64,000 bases of DNA from Pieris napi (lineage: Eukaryota; Arthropoda; Insecta; Lepidoptera; Pieridae): the NCBI RefSeq assembly GCF_905475465.1, contig NC_062256.1, positions 7,573,662 through 7,637,661 on the forward strand. Direction: 5' to 3'. The position numbers and the translations under genes were made by a program. Positions 53,015-63,730 of the stretch are shown here, piece after piece (positions within the stretch are counted from its first letter, which is position 1; each line of letters opens with the position of its first letter). The notes beneath the pieces were generated by a model, which saw nothing but the letters and a program-made list of their open reading frames with translations, did no database searches and was not told the DNA's origin.

Positions 53015-53289
53015 GGGAGCGTTCAAGTATTACGTAACGTATTTTTGGAGATTATTGACCCCCCCCCCATGTATCTCGCCGTAACGTTTTTCAGTACCCT
53101 AGTACAGTACTGTTCTCAAGTACAGTAAAACGTTTCGTGACCTTGTGTCTCTTTAGTTACTATTATGTGGTGTAAGTCGAAAATAATATTAACAATAACG
53201 CGTAATTCAATCCCGCCCCGCATCGTAACGTTTTACAAAAGGACCCCCCCCCCCTCCCAAAAGGCGTTACGTAATACTTGAACGCTCCC
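53015..53289. mobile_element. Harbinger-type MITE T, complete
   Basis: Perfect 25-bp inverted ends beginning GGGAGCGTTCAAGTATTACG, flanked by TTA at 53012-53014 and 53290-53292. A C10 run near the left end and a C11 run near the right lie on the same strand. No ORF. A truncated inverse copy lies at 46667. Confidence 0.85.
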
Positions 53290-53327
53290 TTATTTAAAGC
53301 TTTCGTAAAAATCTTCGACATGTGTCA

Positions 53328-53480
53328 GGTTTTTTTTATGTGACAGGAGGAGGGTCGCAAGCGCGCTGCCGACCTTTTAAGAATTGGTACGCTCTTTTCT
53401 TGAAGGACCCTTTGTCAAATTGGTTCGGAAATACTTCAATGGTTTCACATAGCGGTGGTGCCGGGCAGAAATTGCCTTAA
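53328..53480 (-). mobile_element. LINE family B, 3' end
   Basis: Reversed: GGTGCCxxxACCGCTATG-type start, VFPNQFDKGSFKKRAYQF-type frame, AAAGGTCGGCAGCGCGC. The tail at the left is TTTTATGTGACAGGAGG. Confidence 0.8.
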
Positions 53481-53497
53481 GCAACAAGGCTCTTTAC

Positions 53498-53622
53498 AAA
53501 AAGCATTTATTGCAAGAATATGGTACAAAATGTTAAGGTGATACAATCGTAAATCGTTCGCATATTCTACCACACACGATGGCGCGCAAAATTGTCTTAA
53601 GGAATTTTACATTATTAGTCAA
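53498..53622 (-). mobile_element. LINE-like family F, 3' end
   Basis: TTATTGCAAGAATATGGTAC, GATACAATCGTAAATCG, CACACACGATGGCGCGC. The counterpart of 32838. It lies directly beside the family B end. Confidence 0.6.
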
Positions 53623-53804
53623 AGTCAATTCTTATATTATCTAGTCTATTATACTATATACATCACGCAATCTAGATTTTTCTTTTGTCTAAGAAAACGA
53701 ACAAACAACATGTTAAAAATTATTATAAAAGAATATGAGAATTGTCATACGTATATTGGTCACTTAAACTGTATTTGATTGTTGATGAACTTCACGTGCA
53801 TAAA

Positions 53805-53940
53805 TCTATATATATAAAAATGAATTGCTGTTCATTAGTCTCGCTAAAACTCTAAAACGGCTGGACCGATTTGGCTAATTTTGGTCTTGAATTATTTGTG
53901 GAAGTCCAGAGAAGGTTTAAACAGTGGAAAACATAAATAA
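53805..53940 (+). mobile_element. Helitron-type element, 5' part
   Basis: TCTATATATATAAAAATGAA after an A, then CTAAAACGGCTGGACCGATT and GAAGTCCAGAGAAGG, as in other lepidopteran copies. No CTRR end was found. Confidence 0.45.
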
Positions 53941-54219
53941 TAAGTAAAGAAAAATACTAAAAACGACAAAATTTCATTAAAATATGTTCCTATTGTGTGT
54001 TCTTATGTCTTTTTAGAAATAAAGAAGTGTCACTTTGTTGTCACGTAATTTGAAGTTGTATTTGGTCTGTTTTAAACATTTTTAAAACAGACCATTACGC
54101 TTAGACACAAATAAATGTAGGTGATACGAAGTTCACGAGTTCATCTACTTTAATAATAAATACTTAATTAAGTTAAGAAATGAATTAAGAATTAATTAAT
54201 TAAATATATGTGTGTATTT

Positions 54220-54391
54220 TTCCACATCTTGCGCTTACCTCATCTACTTTTGTTTCTCACAATGGTTGCCTGGAAGAGATCGCTCGATAGCGATAAGGGC
54301 CAGTTGCCCTTTCCTTTCTTGTTTATTTAATTATTTCAAATGTATTATATTTCCGTACATGCAACGAACTGTTAATAAATAAATAAATAGA
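54220..54391 (+). mobile_element. LINE family E, 3' UTR
   Basis: AATGGTTGCCTGGAAGAGAT, hairpin CGCTCGATAGCGATAAGG, and a (AAAT)n tail at 54375-54391. Confidence 0.8.
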
Positions 54392-54665
54392 AATAATAGT
54401 ACTTCAACTCTTAAAGGAACCGGAAATATACATATATGTAGATATTATTATAGCTTAAGTTTGTCTAACCATTGTTAAGAAACACAATGACAAATGAAAC
54501 GGTATAGGCGAAATTCAGTTATTGTTAAACTGGTTCTTTGAAATTCGCCCCCAATCTTATAGAACGTTGTTGAGTAATCGATTGTACCTATTATTCTTCA
54601 AATTTCGGCTTCCACACACGACATACAAACACACAGGCACACAAAACACGTCGTGTGATTTTATA

Positions 54666-55259
54666 CTAGTAGACTCGGCCAAGCGTTGCTGTGGCTAAGA
54701 TTTTTGTTATATTACATCGTAGTAAACTATTCAAGAGAAACGGCAGGAGAACACCAATATCCCATGCTTTTTTGTTGGTTATGCCATTAAATTGTAGCTT
54801 ATGTGAAACGTTGGTAATTATTTTGATAAGGATCAAAACCTAGGTACGAATAAAGAGCCTTTTCTAGCGGTGGTATTTTAATAAAAAAATAATAATAAAA
54901 GGACGCTTATTGTGACGTAACTATAAAAGATAGAGACATGCTGTCGCGACAATTTTTATAGATAGTAATGTGTCCTGAAAAATTGTACTCCATCATTTTG
55001 TTCTATCATTAATAGTTTTCGCAGCGCACACGATTGAAGGAAGTTTTTTGTTTATTTTTTTACACCTTGGGTTAGATTATTAAAGTTTTAGTAAGCATTC
55101 CTATTTTTTTTTGAAAATGAAACATAGCCTATGTCACTCGGGAATAGTGTAGCTTGCCAACGGTGAAAGAATTTTTGAAATCGGTCCAGTAGTTTCGGAG
55201 CCTATTCATTTCAAACAAACAAAAAATCAAACCTTTCCTCTTTATAATATTAGTATAGA
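54666..55259 (-). mobile_element. Helitron-type element S, copy 2
   Basis: Inverted copy of 33265. On the minus strand it starts TCTATACTAATATTATAAAG and ends GCCGAGTCTACTAG then T. Similar along its whole length, with small indels. The base before the 5' end is T instead of the usual A. Confidence 0.78.
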
Positions 55260-55689
55260 AAGATTTTACACGCTATTCGCCACGGTTTAATTGACTGCTT
55301 TGACTAATTGTCGCTTTTACTATTTCACACCCCTTCTTGATATAAAACCAGGCAAAACCCAACCATTTCAAATTCTCGGTTCAAATACAACCTATTTACG
55401 TATCTCAGCCATCTATCGTATAGCTTCGGATTATAACACAAATTACCAGCAAATATATATATTTATGTAACTAAAAAAATCTTAAAAAATAATATAAAAC
55501 CTCTGGTATCCTTTATTAGATGGAAAGGCTCTTTTATGTTGAGCACATTATAATGATCAATGCATCTTACATAATATATAGTATCTTATATATAAATAGC
55601 TAATAAATTGTATGTTAGTATATTTAAAATAATTTGTTTTTTTGTATTAGTAGGTAATCATTTTTACAGTTAACACTATGTTATGTGTT
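55260..55689. other. AT-rich stretch, nothing recognised
   Basis: No gene or repeat family assigned. Confidence 0.3.
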
Positions 55690-55895
55690 TATGCTCCTTA
55701 CAAACATTTTGTAAAACAAAAAACTTGGCGATTAAAAGTGGCGGAGAGTTTATTTCCAGTTCTTCTCGTCCGTTCTACGCCCTTGATTACTGGCAGAAAA
55801 TGTAAAATTAGAAACATTTAATATGTATTTATTTATTGACGTTCATAAGTGTACAAGTGTTCCTATATTATGAATAAATGATTTTGAATTTCGAA
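55690..55895 (+). mobile_element. LINE family C, 3' UTR
   Basis: GCTCCTTACAAACATTTTG, AAAGTGGCGGAGAGTTTATT, TATGAATAAATGATTTTGAA (polyadenylation region). Confidence 0.85.
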
Positions 55896-56394
55896 TTTTT
55901 ATGTTACAAACTTTATTTGTTTATAAGTATTCCTACCTAAAGAAGTATAACTTCAGTAATATTCACACCACATCATACATATCATATACCGTAGATATAG
56001 TACAATTATGTATGATATGGTAAACTTGAATAAGTAAGTAATGTCCTATTGATATAAACATTAAAACCTTCGTGTAAGTCCAGATAAATCTTTAATTTAA
56101 CTTGACGGTAAATTCAATGCACTCCCGGGCGACTAGCTTTAAAGTCAAAGACGTTAGTCCGACTCTGCTTTATGATGTTATCTCTAACAGCTCGAGATGG
56201 GGTTCCTGAGTGGTGGCAGAATTTGCCGTTGATAATTGCCACTAATGGAAAAGTCTGGTCACCGCGAAGTGCATTCCAAGTTTTCGTCGGCGGTAGTTTG
56301 AGATATATGTGATAAATACGCCCGGATTATATATACTTTGAATTTTATTGCAGTTGATAGTGAGTTGTATTTTCACTCTCTCTCGTATTTATTT
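55896..56394. other. Unassigned stretch
   Basis: Contains a solo family P end, AAAGAAGTATAACTTC (55938-55953), and a GC-richer unique part at 56110-56300. No gene. Confidence 0.35.
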
Positions 56395-56868
56395 ATATAA
56401 AAGCTCGCAAATGCTCGATACATTGGTAATCAAACAAGAGAAATCAAATACAATTTTAATCTAACTTATAGGCAACAACACGAAGAGATAATGAAAAAAT
56501 TAAACAAAACAATTAAATTATAAAAACTAATATCGATTTCAAAGTGTGAAAGGACAGCCACTTATGATATTAAGACCTATAGGGCTGAATTTAGAGGTCT
56601 GGAGTCCTAGAGACAACAATAGACTGGAGGCTCCAAATTATTTTCCAAATAAAATTTAAAAAAAATTTAGTCGAGTTTTTCAATCAATATTTTTTGTGAA
56701 ACCAAGTAGATTATTTTGGTATTTAACATAAAAATATATCTAAATTAAAGATTTTTACTAGTGTTTATCAGTTGGAATTTAAAACATTATTTTTTCTTTC
56801 ATTATTTTTTTTGTTTATTTTATTTTATTTTTTATCTCTCAATCTGGATATCGGTGAGATCCCTTATT
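56395..56868 (-). mobile_element. LINE-like family G, 3' region
   Basis: AAATGCTCGATACATTGGTA, ATCAAATACAATTTTAATC and TCTCAATCTGGATATCGGTG match 45868-46380, with an AT-rich difference between. Confidence 0.5.
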
Positions 56869-57449
56869 AATGTATTAAAAACAAATTAATATACCTTTTG
56901 GTTCACACGATTATATAGTATTTTTTGTAATATGCTAAATATATTTTTTACTTATTATATTTTGAATTAAATGAACAATATGTTGTTTTATACTATATTT
57001 GAACTGTCAAAAATTATTTGAACAAAAAGTATGTCGACATGATTTTTTTTTGTTTTAATATATTTAAGAAAAAATTACCATTGAACTAAGGTGATGAACA
57101 AGACAAACTCCAATACACTTACGAGAATCTAACAGCGCATACATATTTAACACGCATATTTACCGATGGGGTGGGTTGGGGAGGAGGGAGGGTCATTCAA
57201 TGAGATTGCTTCTTGCCACTCTGAAGTAATGGATCTGCCCAAATAGAGTTTATTGAGGAAACGGATCGCGCTAGTTCGCAGGCTTTTCTCAAATTGAAAA
57301 TTGTATTAGAGTAATTAGCTGTTATGTATGACCAAAGACAATTACTTTAATTTGTCTTTGACGTTTATAAATGTCAATTTGACATTGACAGTTGACACTT
57401 AACGCTAAGGGTGATCCAGTAAGCCACTTTTATATTTAATTTGCTCCAC
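56869..57449. other. AT-rich stretch with a G-rich patch
   Basis: 57178-57202 holds G runs of 4, 3, 4, 3 and 3 (a G-quadruplex motif). 57355-57400 repeats TTTGACGTTT, TGTCAATTTGACATTGACAG. No gene. Confidence 0.4.
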
Positions 57450-57463
57450 TTACCACACTTACA

Positions 57464-57715
57464 GAGCAGTGTTGGCCTAGTGGTCCCTGAGGTCGTAGGT
57501 TCGATCCACTGCTGTGTACCAATGGACTTTCTTTCTATGTGCGCATACCATTCGCTCGAACGGTGAAGGAAAACATCGTGAGGAAACTGACATGTCTTAG
57601 ACCCAAAAAGTCGACAGCGTCTGTCAGGCACAGGAGGCTGATCACCTACTTGCCTACTATATAGAAAAATGATCATGTAAAAGATTCAGTAATCTGAGGC
57701 CCAGACCTAAAGAGG
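57464..57715 (+). mobile_element. tRNA-derived SINE with target duplication
   Basis: GTGTTGGCCTAGTGG joins directly to CCCTGAGGTCG (an internal head deletion), B box GGTTCGATCCACTG, full body, tail GACCTAAAGAGG. Flanked by TTACCACACTTACA (57450-57463) and TTACCATACTTACA (57716-57729), one mismatch. Confidence 0.92.
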
Positions 57716-57729
57716 TTACCATACTTACA

Positions 57730-58249
57730 CTTGCACTAAATTCCCTTTTTTTTATTTTTCACTAGGCCCATGGTCACAGACAGTCAAACAACATCATTGG
57801 TTCGTAGGGGAACTTCAGCAATCTTTTTGATACTACTAGCGACATCTACATTAAAACCTCGACAATATTACGGGCAAGGCAGAAAGCACACCCCGGAGCA
57901 CTTTGTTTCGAAATCGTTGATTCGTATGAAGCTCTTACTGGTACAGCTCCACAGAGAATACAAAGAAGAATGAATAACCAAATCAGCCTAATTTACAAGA
58001 CAATTCTTTCGCAATGGATATGAGGATTAAATTACTTGTGAAACTGATGTAAAGGAAATGGGATTTCTATGTCGACAATTTGCGTGCCGTGATCGTTTAA
58101 GAATTTTTTAAATGATGCCAATGAAAACTAAACACTATAGTATCAAAATAAAGTTGATTATCGTATACTTACGTATGTCTACTTTTGCTCGCTCGCTGAG
58201 TGTTTTATCGACATATAGGTTTTATCATAGGAAACATAATTCAATAATT
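57730..58249. other. Unassigned stretch
   Basis: No gene recognised. A 67-residue plus frame at 57770-57973 lacks known motifs. Confidence 0.3.
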
Positions 58250-58432
58250 CAATACTTGGCGATTAAAAAGAGTGGCGGAAAGTTTCTTGCCAGTTCTTCT
58301 TATCCGCTCTGCGGCCTTGACTTGCGAACTGGTAGTAAATGTATATTTACAATTAATTTAACTTCCTTTTGACGATTCATAAGTGTACTTGTTTACCTAT
58401 ATGAATAAAGATATTTTGAGTTTGAGTTTGAA
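58250..58432 (+). mobile_element. LINE family C, 3' UTR
   Basis: ACTTGGCGATTAAAAAGAG, TTTCTTGCCAGTTCTTCTTA, GCGAACTGGTAGTAAATG, ATGAATAAAGATATTTTGAG. Confidence 0.85.
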
Positions 58433-58870
58433 TGTGAGTTAACTATTAAAAGTTGTCGAGTGCTGAAATACAAAATAAGGCTGGATGTCTGCAGTTTCAA
58501 CTGTCCGTTGGTATAGCTTAGTTACCTTATCCAGAAGTAGTTGTAATTTGTCTATGAGAAGAAAATAGTAGGTTTCCTGCAAAGGACGCATTTCCTGCAA
58601 GTTACAAGTGGTACCCGGACAACCGCATATATTGCGTTTTATTAATTGTTTACCTTCAAATTTTAACATAAAAATAGCCTGTACTAAAATTTATGTTAAA
58701 GGTTTAAATAAGTTTATTCTCATTAAAAACATACATTCCACTTACATGAGAAAACAACATATTACAAACATAAAAAGTAAAATATATCACGCGTTGTACG
58801 CTGGTATTGCATTAGAGTCCATCTACCAAAAAACTTCGCAGGCGTATTCGAAACGTATCCACTGCTACTA
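58433..58870. other. AT-rich stretch, nothing recognised
   Basis: No gene or repeat family assigned. Confidence 0.3.
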
Positions 58871-59253
58871 TCTCTACATTATATATAAAATTCTCTTGTT
58901 ATATATAAAATTCTCGTGTCACAATGTTCGTTCCCATATTCCTACGAAACGGCCCGACCGATTCTTATGAAATTTTTTATGCATATTCATTAAGTCTGAA
59001 AATCGGCTACTATCTATATTAAAAACCCCTAAGTAATAAAAAAAACACCACACCACACGTCCACACCCAAAAAAATATTTTTTTTCTTTTTCTGAAAGTT
59101 TTTTTTGTAGATAGATAGTTTAGATTTTTTTATGATACAGCATACAAAAATACATACAACCCCTATTTTTTATTATCGTAGATAGTTATTTTTATTGAAC
59201 AAAAAAAATGTTTCCTAGAAATAATACATGGCAAAACAACACTTGTCACCTAG
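58871..59253 (+). mobile_element. Helitron-type non-autonomous element
   Basis: Starts TCTCTACATTATATATAAAA after an A and ends CACCTAG before T. Plus-strand relative of 14250 (AAATTCTCGTGTCAC, ACAACCCCTATTTTTTATTA, ATGGCAAAACAACAC). Near the 5' end ATATATAAAATTCTC occurs twice in tandem. Confidence 0.75.
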
Positions 59254-59901
59254 TATCTATATATTATTATTATATTTTATATATATTTAAATTTAGTACA
59301 CGACAGTATAGTGCTGGTCTTTAATCTTTGAATATACTGATTTGTGGCCCTTCCGGCACCAAAGTTAAAAACCTAGTAGATTTTGGTGTTTCGATACATT
59401 TAGTTAATTAATTAAGTTTAAACAATAAAAACAAATGATTATTGTAAAAAGAAAATACTGCTGGAAATAAAACTTTCAGATACACAGCATGATCACTTTG
59501 AGGTCTGTAACTCAATGTTGATCGGCGTCAAAATACACTAATCTTATTGCCGCTGTTATAAAAATAAATAATAATATTAAACGAGCTTAAAAGCAATTTC
59601 GATTTAAAATAATCCAAAAACTTCGTTAAATATTGGCTACGTATAAGTAATGGCTACAATAAAAATATCTAAAACGAAGTCTAGTTCATTATCCAAATGG
59701 ACTACAGCTATTTGATCCACTTATGTGATTGCCTGCAAACATTATCTTCTAGTGAATGGAAGCCATAAGTTTACCTCGTAACTCTTCTAACAATATTCTT
59801 TTGTAAGATACTAAGTGGTAGGTTATATAACATTTTTTGTGTTTTTATCTTCCCTACTATAAATTAAATGTATGTAAAAGTAAATTTAGAACTTCATTTT
59901 T
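59254..59901. other. AT-rich stretch, nothing recognised
   Basis: No gene or repeat family assigned. Confidence 0.3.
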
Positions 59902-60172
59902 GAAGTTATACTTCTTTAAGCTGTATAAATTGATGAGAGTGAAATTTTACGATACGCGCGCACCGTGACTCAAAATTAACAGAATGAAGTTGCCCACGGA
60001 AGATGCTACGGCATTGGACATAATTTAAAAACAACATTCGAATAATAATAGAATTTATGTTACACTTAATGTAAGAGAATAATAATAAATATTTATTTAT
60101 TTAATTTTTCAAATGTAAACTGAACTTTATTGACTATAATGACTGCTTAACCAGTCTTTGATTATTATTTAT
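59902..60172 (+). mobile_element. TIR family P element, right end missing
   Basis: GAAGTTATACTTCTTTAAGC, TGATGAGAGTGAAATTTTAC, GCCCACGGAAGATGCTACGG: close to 47062 and even closer to the inverted copy at 61866. The right terminus is absent. Confidence 0.7.
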
Positions 60173-61865
60173 AAAAAAAAATTTCTACGTATAATAATAA
60201 TATAATGTCCCTTGTAGTTAAAGATTGCGCATTCTTTGTTGTTTTTTTATAATTAACATTTTATATCGACAACATTAATTTTTACACATTATGTATTATA
60301 ATTTTTTTAATTACAATCTTTTTTTTATAAACGCATTGTACCAATATTAATAAATAATTTGATTTGATTAAGTATCGAGTGAATTTTACCCACTGAGTCG
60401 AGACTCGCCGATGTTGCCTAATGCCTTCACCTTACGATTAATAAAATAATAGAAAAACGTCTAAAGGGAAATGTACGGCACATTCAAAAAAATTCTCACG
60501 ATTGAGACTAAACTAACAATATACATAAGTTAATTCGGTAAATAGCTCGCATATTTCGTTAATAACATGAAAATATAACTACAATATTAAATATTTGTAA
60601 AACATGAGACAGATATAGCCCATTTACATCTATTGCTTTCATCCGAGATGCTACGAAGAAATCAGCAGATACAAGATAATGGTCCCATCCAATCACTTAG
60701 CTAGCCTCCGATAATTTATGTAACAAGATACTTTTATACTTTATTTTACTGTTATATTTACTTTATACAGTCCGATTTGTAAGTAAATACTAAATAGACT
60801 TCGTAAATCAATTGGTCAAGTCTAGTGCTTGTTAACGTGTATCGTCGCTTTCGGATTAAGGCGCCAACTGTCATGACAACCTGTCATAGGATTTTGACAA
60901 ATGACATTTATAGTTTGCGCGAGATTTATCTCTACGTTGCCATAGTTTAGCCATGCCATATACGGCTTGTTAAGGATTTTCAGATTGCAGATGACTAATG
61001 TGTGATCGCAACATGATTCTTTTTAAAATTAGATTACATAGAGAATCTTAAAGCTTTTCAGCAAATGTTATCCTGTTTTTTACAACCTGATATAATTAGT
61101 TAATAATTAGACTTAATATTAACTAAGTATTAACAACATTTAAAATATTCTTGTTAGACTTTAGAATATTTGGTAACTATTTTACTTGGCAAAATTATAC
61201 AAAAGTAACACAAACTATTCAATTGCAGATTAATATTTAAATTTGATGAGTACGCTTTTTAAATATGATATACTTGGCGCAACAAAAGCCAATTTTGCTA
61301 ATAAGAAATGGATTTATGAATAACTATACGTTTGTGCCAAACAATTGTGTCTATTTCTGCACTGCAGTATACGTCACAGAGTCAATCCCCTAGAAATTTC
61401 ACGAGCAATGTTGAAATAAGTTTTCAAAATAATTAGATCCATGAAGAACGGGGTAGGTTCTGACGGCTATTACTTACAACGCAATATCAAATTGCTTTCA
61501 ATTTATTTCGCATTTGCCGTCTTTGAGTTTCGCTTTGTAGAGGCTTCTGATGTCGGACCGAGGCAACAATAAAATGTATTCGTCTCCGGAATGTTTAATA
61601 TGGGGAAAAGTTTAATAACGCGTTGGGCGGCCGTTGGGCGGCTTTGGGCGGCGGTCAGCGCCTGGCTTGGCCCACTGCGATAAATCAAATCTCGCTACCT
61701 TCACTGCTACAGAAAAATGCTTATTACATTCGGAAATATTACTTTTGAGGTTCTCAAATATTTTTGAATAGGTTTAGACGAAGGGCGATAGTCATTTATT
61801 TATGTAATTATCAAAAAGAATCAAATCAGGATAATATATATTCTAAAAAAATAGGTATTTACGCG
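60173..61865. other. Unique stretch, possible regulatory sequence
   Basis: No gene. 60860-60915 clusters TGTCA/TGACA motifs (ACTGTCATGACAACC, TTTTGACAAATGACA). 61440-61700 is GC-richer, with an 11-bp unit GTTGGGCGGCC repeated three times at 61622-61653. Both look like host non-coding sequence. Confidence 0.35.
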
Positions 61866-62163
61866 CGTGGCATTATTAAAAATAATTTTTGATTGCATGC
61901 AAATAATTAATTACAAATAAATAATCAAAGACTGGAAAAGGAGTCATTATAGTCAATAAAGTTCAGTTTGAAAAATTAAATAAATAAATATTTATTATTA
62001 TTCTCTTACATTAAGTGTAACATAAATTCTATTATTATTCGAATGTTGTTTTTAAATTATGTCCAATGCCGAAGCATCTTCCGTGGGTAACTTAATTCTG
62101 TTAATTTTGTGTCACGGTGCGCGGGTATCGTAAAATTTCACTCTCATCAATTTTTCATAACAT
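61866..62163 (-). mobile_element. TIR family P element lacking its ends
   Basis: Minus-strand body: CACTCTCATCAATTTTTCAT at the right, ACGCGCGTGGCATTATT at the left. Compared with 47401 in reverse, the palindromic terminus is missing exactly between ACGCGCGT and GGCATTATT. The other end lacks it too. Confidence 0.7.
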
Positions 62164-63097
62164 TATAGGTAGTATTAGATATACTGTAATTTATTACTAC
62201 CTATTCTATCTTTTAACATAATTTTACTTGAATAATAAACAATCGCAAAGGTTTCATAATATATGTTTATATATTTTATTTAAAATGACATAAATGCGAT
62301 TGAATAACTGTGTCCCAAACAGCGTGAAATTTTTGATAGAATTGAAGAGGGTTTTGTTATATTATACTCGAGATGAAAATAATAAAATAAAGTCTCGAGC
62401 CGTTAGCTTTCAAAGGATACTTGTACAAGTTCCAATGAGAGTCCCTAACGTCAACGCCGAAGGTGCCCCACGGCATCACATCATTAGCAAGCGGCACCTG
62501 TGAGACTACGAGATTGGTCCGCGTAACTCCCCAACACGACAATGCCCTAATGAACTATACATTGTTTCATTATATGCGAGCAAAACAATGTAAAGTGTCA
62601 CCGAGCACGCAATGTATAGAGCACAAGAGATATTTTTTGTATACGTACAGGAATTTCAACAACAATTCGGAACGGGATGACTTGTGGGTTCATCAAGACG
62701 CAACGGACGAAGCTTGGCAGCCCTGAAGCTCGGCGCTGACACAATAGCTCCCTGACGTTAATTAAATGTTAACAAACGCTCTCGTAGTCGCTTAATTGGA
62801 ACTGTTGCCTATTATCCTTCCGACGCAAAGAATGAGTTCCAAGCTTGAGATCCACACTTCAAAGATTCAAGTCCATCATTTTCATAGAATGTTGGTTTGT
62901 AAAAGTAAAAATATGTGGGACAATATTATTAGTTAGTAATTAATTTTTATTTAGGAACTCTTATAATTTAAAAACTATAATATATTAATATGGGTATTGT
63001 TGATCTAGCCTTGGCAGTAGCTTATGTGCTGTCTTCTATTATTTATTATTACTTTGTATTAGTGGTTAATAAAAACTGTAGCCAACCCAGCGCTCTT
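62164..63097. other. Unique stretch, nothing assigned
   Basis: 62290-62760 is GC-richer with overlapping short frames on both strands (69, 61 and 87 residues) and no recognisable motif. It may be conserved non-coding sequence or an unrecognised exon. Confidence 0.3.
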
Positions 63098-63100
63098 TTA

Positions 63101-63730
63101 AGGTGATATCAGACGGTTCATTTTTTGTTCATTTTCACCTTTCATTCGGTACATTTCACTCGAAATGAAATGTCTGAACAAAAAATGAAACACGAGTGCC
63201 GAATGAATTCATTAGTGAACCGATCCAACAGTGTTGGATATTGGCATCCGGTATCTTTCATTCCCACTCCGAATGAACGAGAAATGAACGGTCTGAACAC
63301 TGAGAGAACGTTCATTCGGATTCGGCCATTTTGTTTCGAGTCCTGTAGCCGACGGACATCACGCTGTCGAAGAAATTATAACTTTTTTTTCTGTGAGTTA
63401 TTATATTGTTTTCATGCGGCAAAATGGTGTTCAAGTGGAACGATCAAAATACATTACTTTTTTTTAAAATAAATTTCTTCTTTCAATCCATGGTCGCACC
63501 CACCACCATCGACGTTTTCTTTGCTTCTTTTTCGTCAACTCTTTGATTAAATGATCACAAATTAAACTAATTCCAAGACGTACGACTTCATTCGATGACA
63601 TATTTAAAAGAAAGAACAATGAATGTTCATTTCTGTATCATTTCGTCTAAGCCGTGTGAACATAGAATGAAAAAAACTGAAGCATTCACTCGAGTGAACA
63701 ATCATCCGAGTGAACCGTCTGATATCACCT
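63101..63730 (+). mobile_element. Harbinger-type element U
   Basis: 20-bp perfect inverted ends AGGTGATATCAGACGGTTCA with TTA on both sides (63098-63100 and 63731-63733). Many GTTCATT/GAATGAAC motifs lie inside both ends. The ATG at 63424 starts MVFKWNDQNTLLFF, resembling the first residues of MADF/Myb-like proteins carried by PIF/Harbinger elements, then runs into unrelated sequence. Probably an internally deleted derivative. A TTTAA duplication is an alternative reading of the flanks. Confidence 0.72.

Noticed and set aside
58608..58970. 120-residue frame at 58608-58970
   Set aside because: Lys/Ile/Tyr-rich translation of AT-rich DNA running into a Helitron; no domain.
63125..63472. 115-residue frame as a protein
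   Set aside because: It starts inside the inverted end of element U and is rich in the end's GTTCATT repeats; the better candidate frame is the one from 63424.
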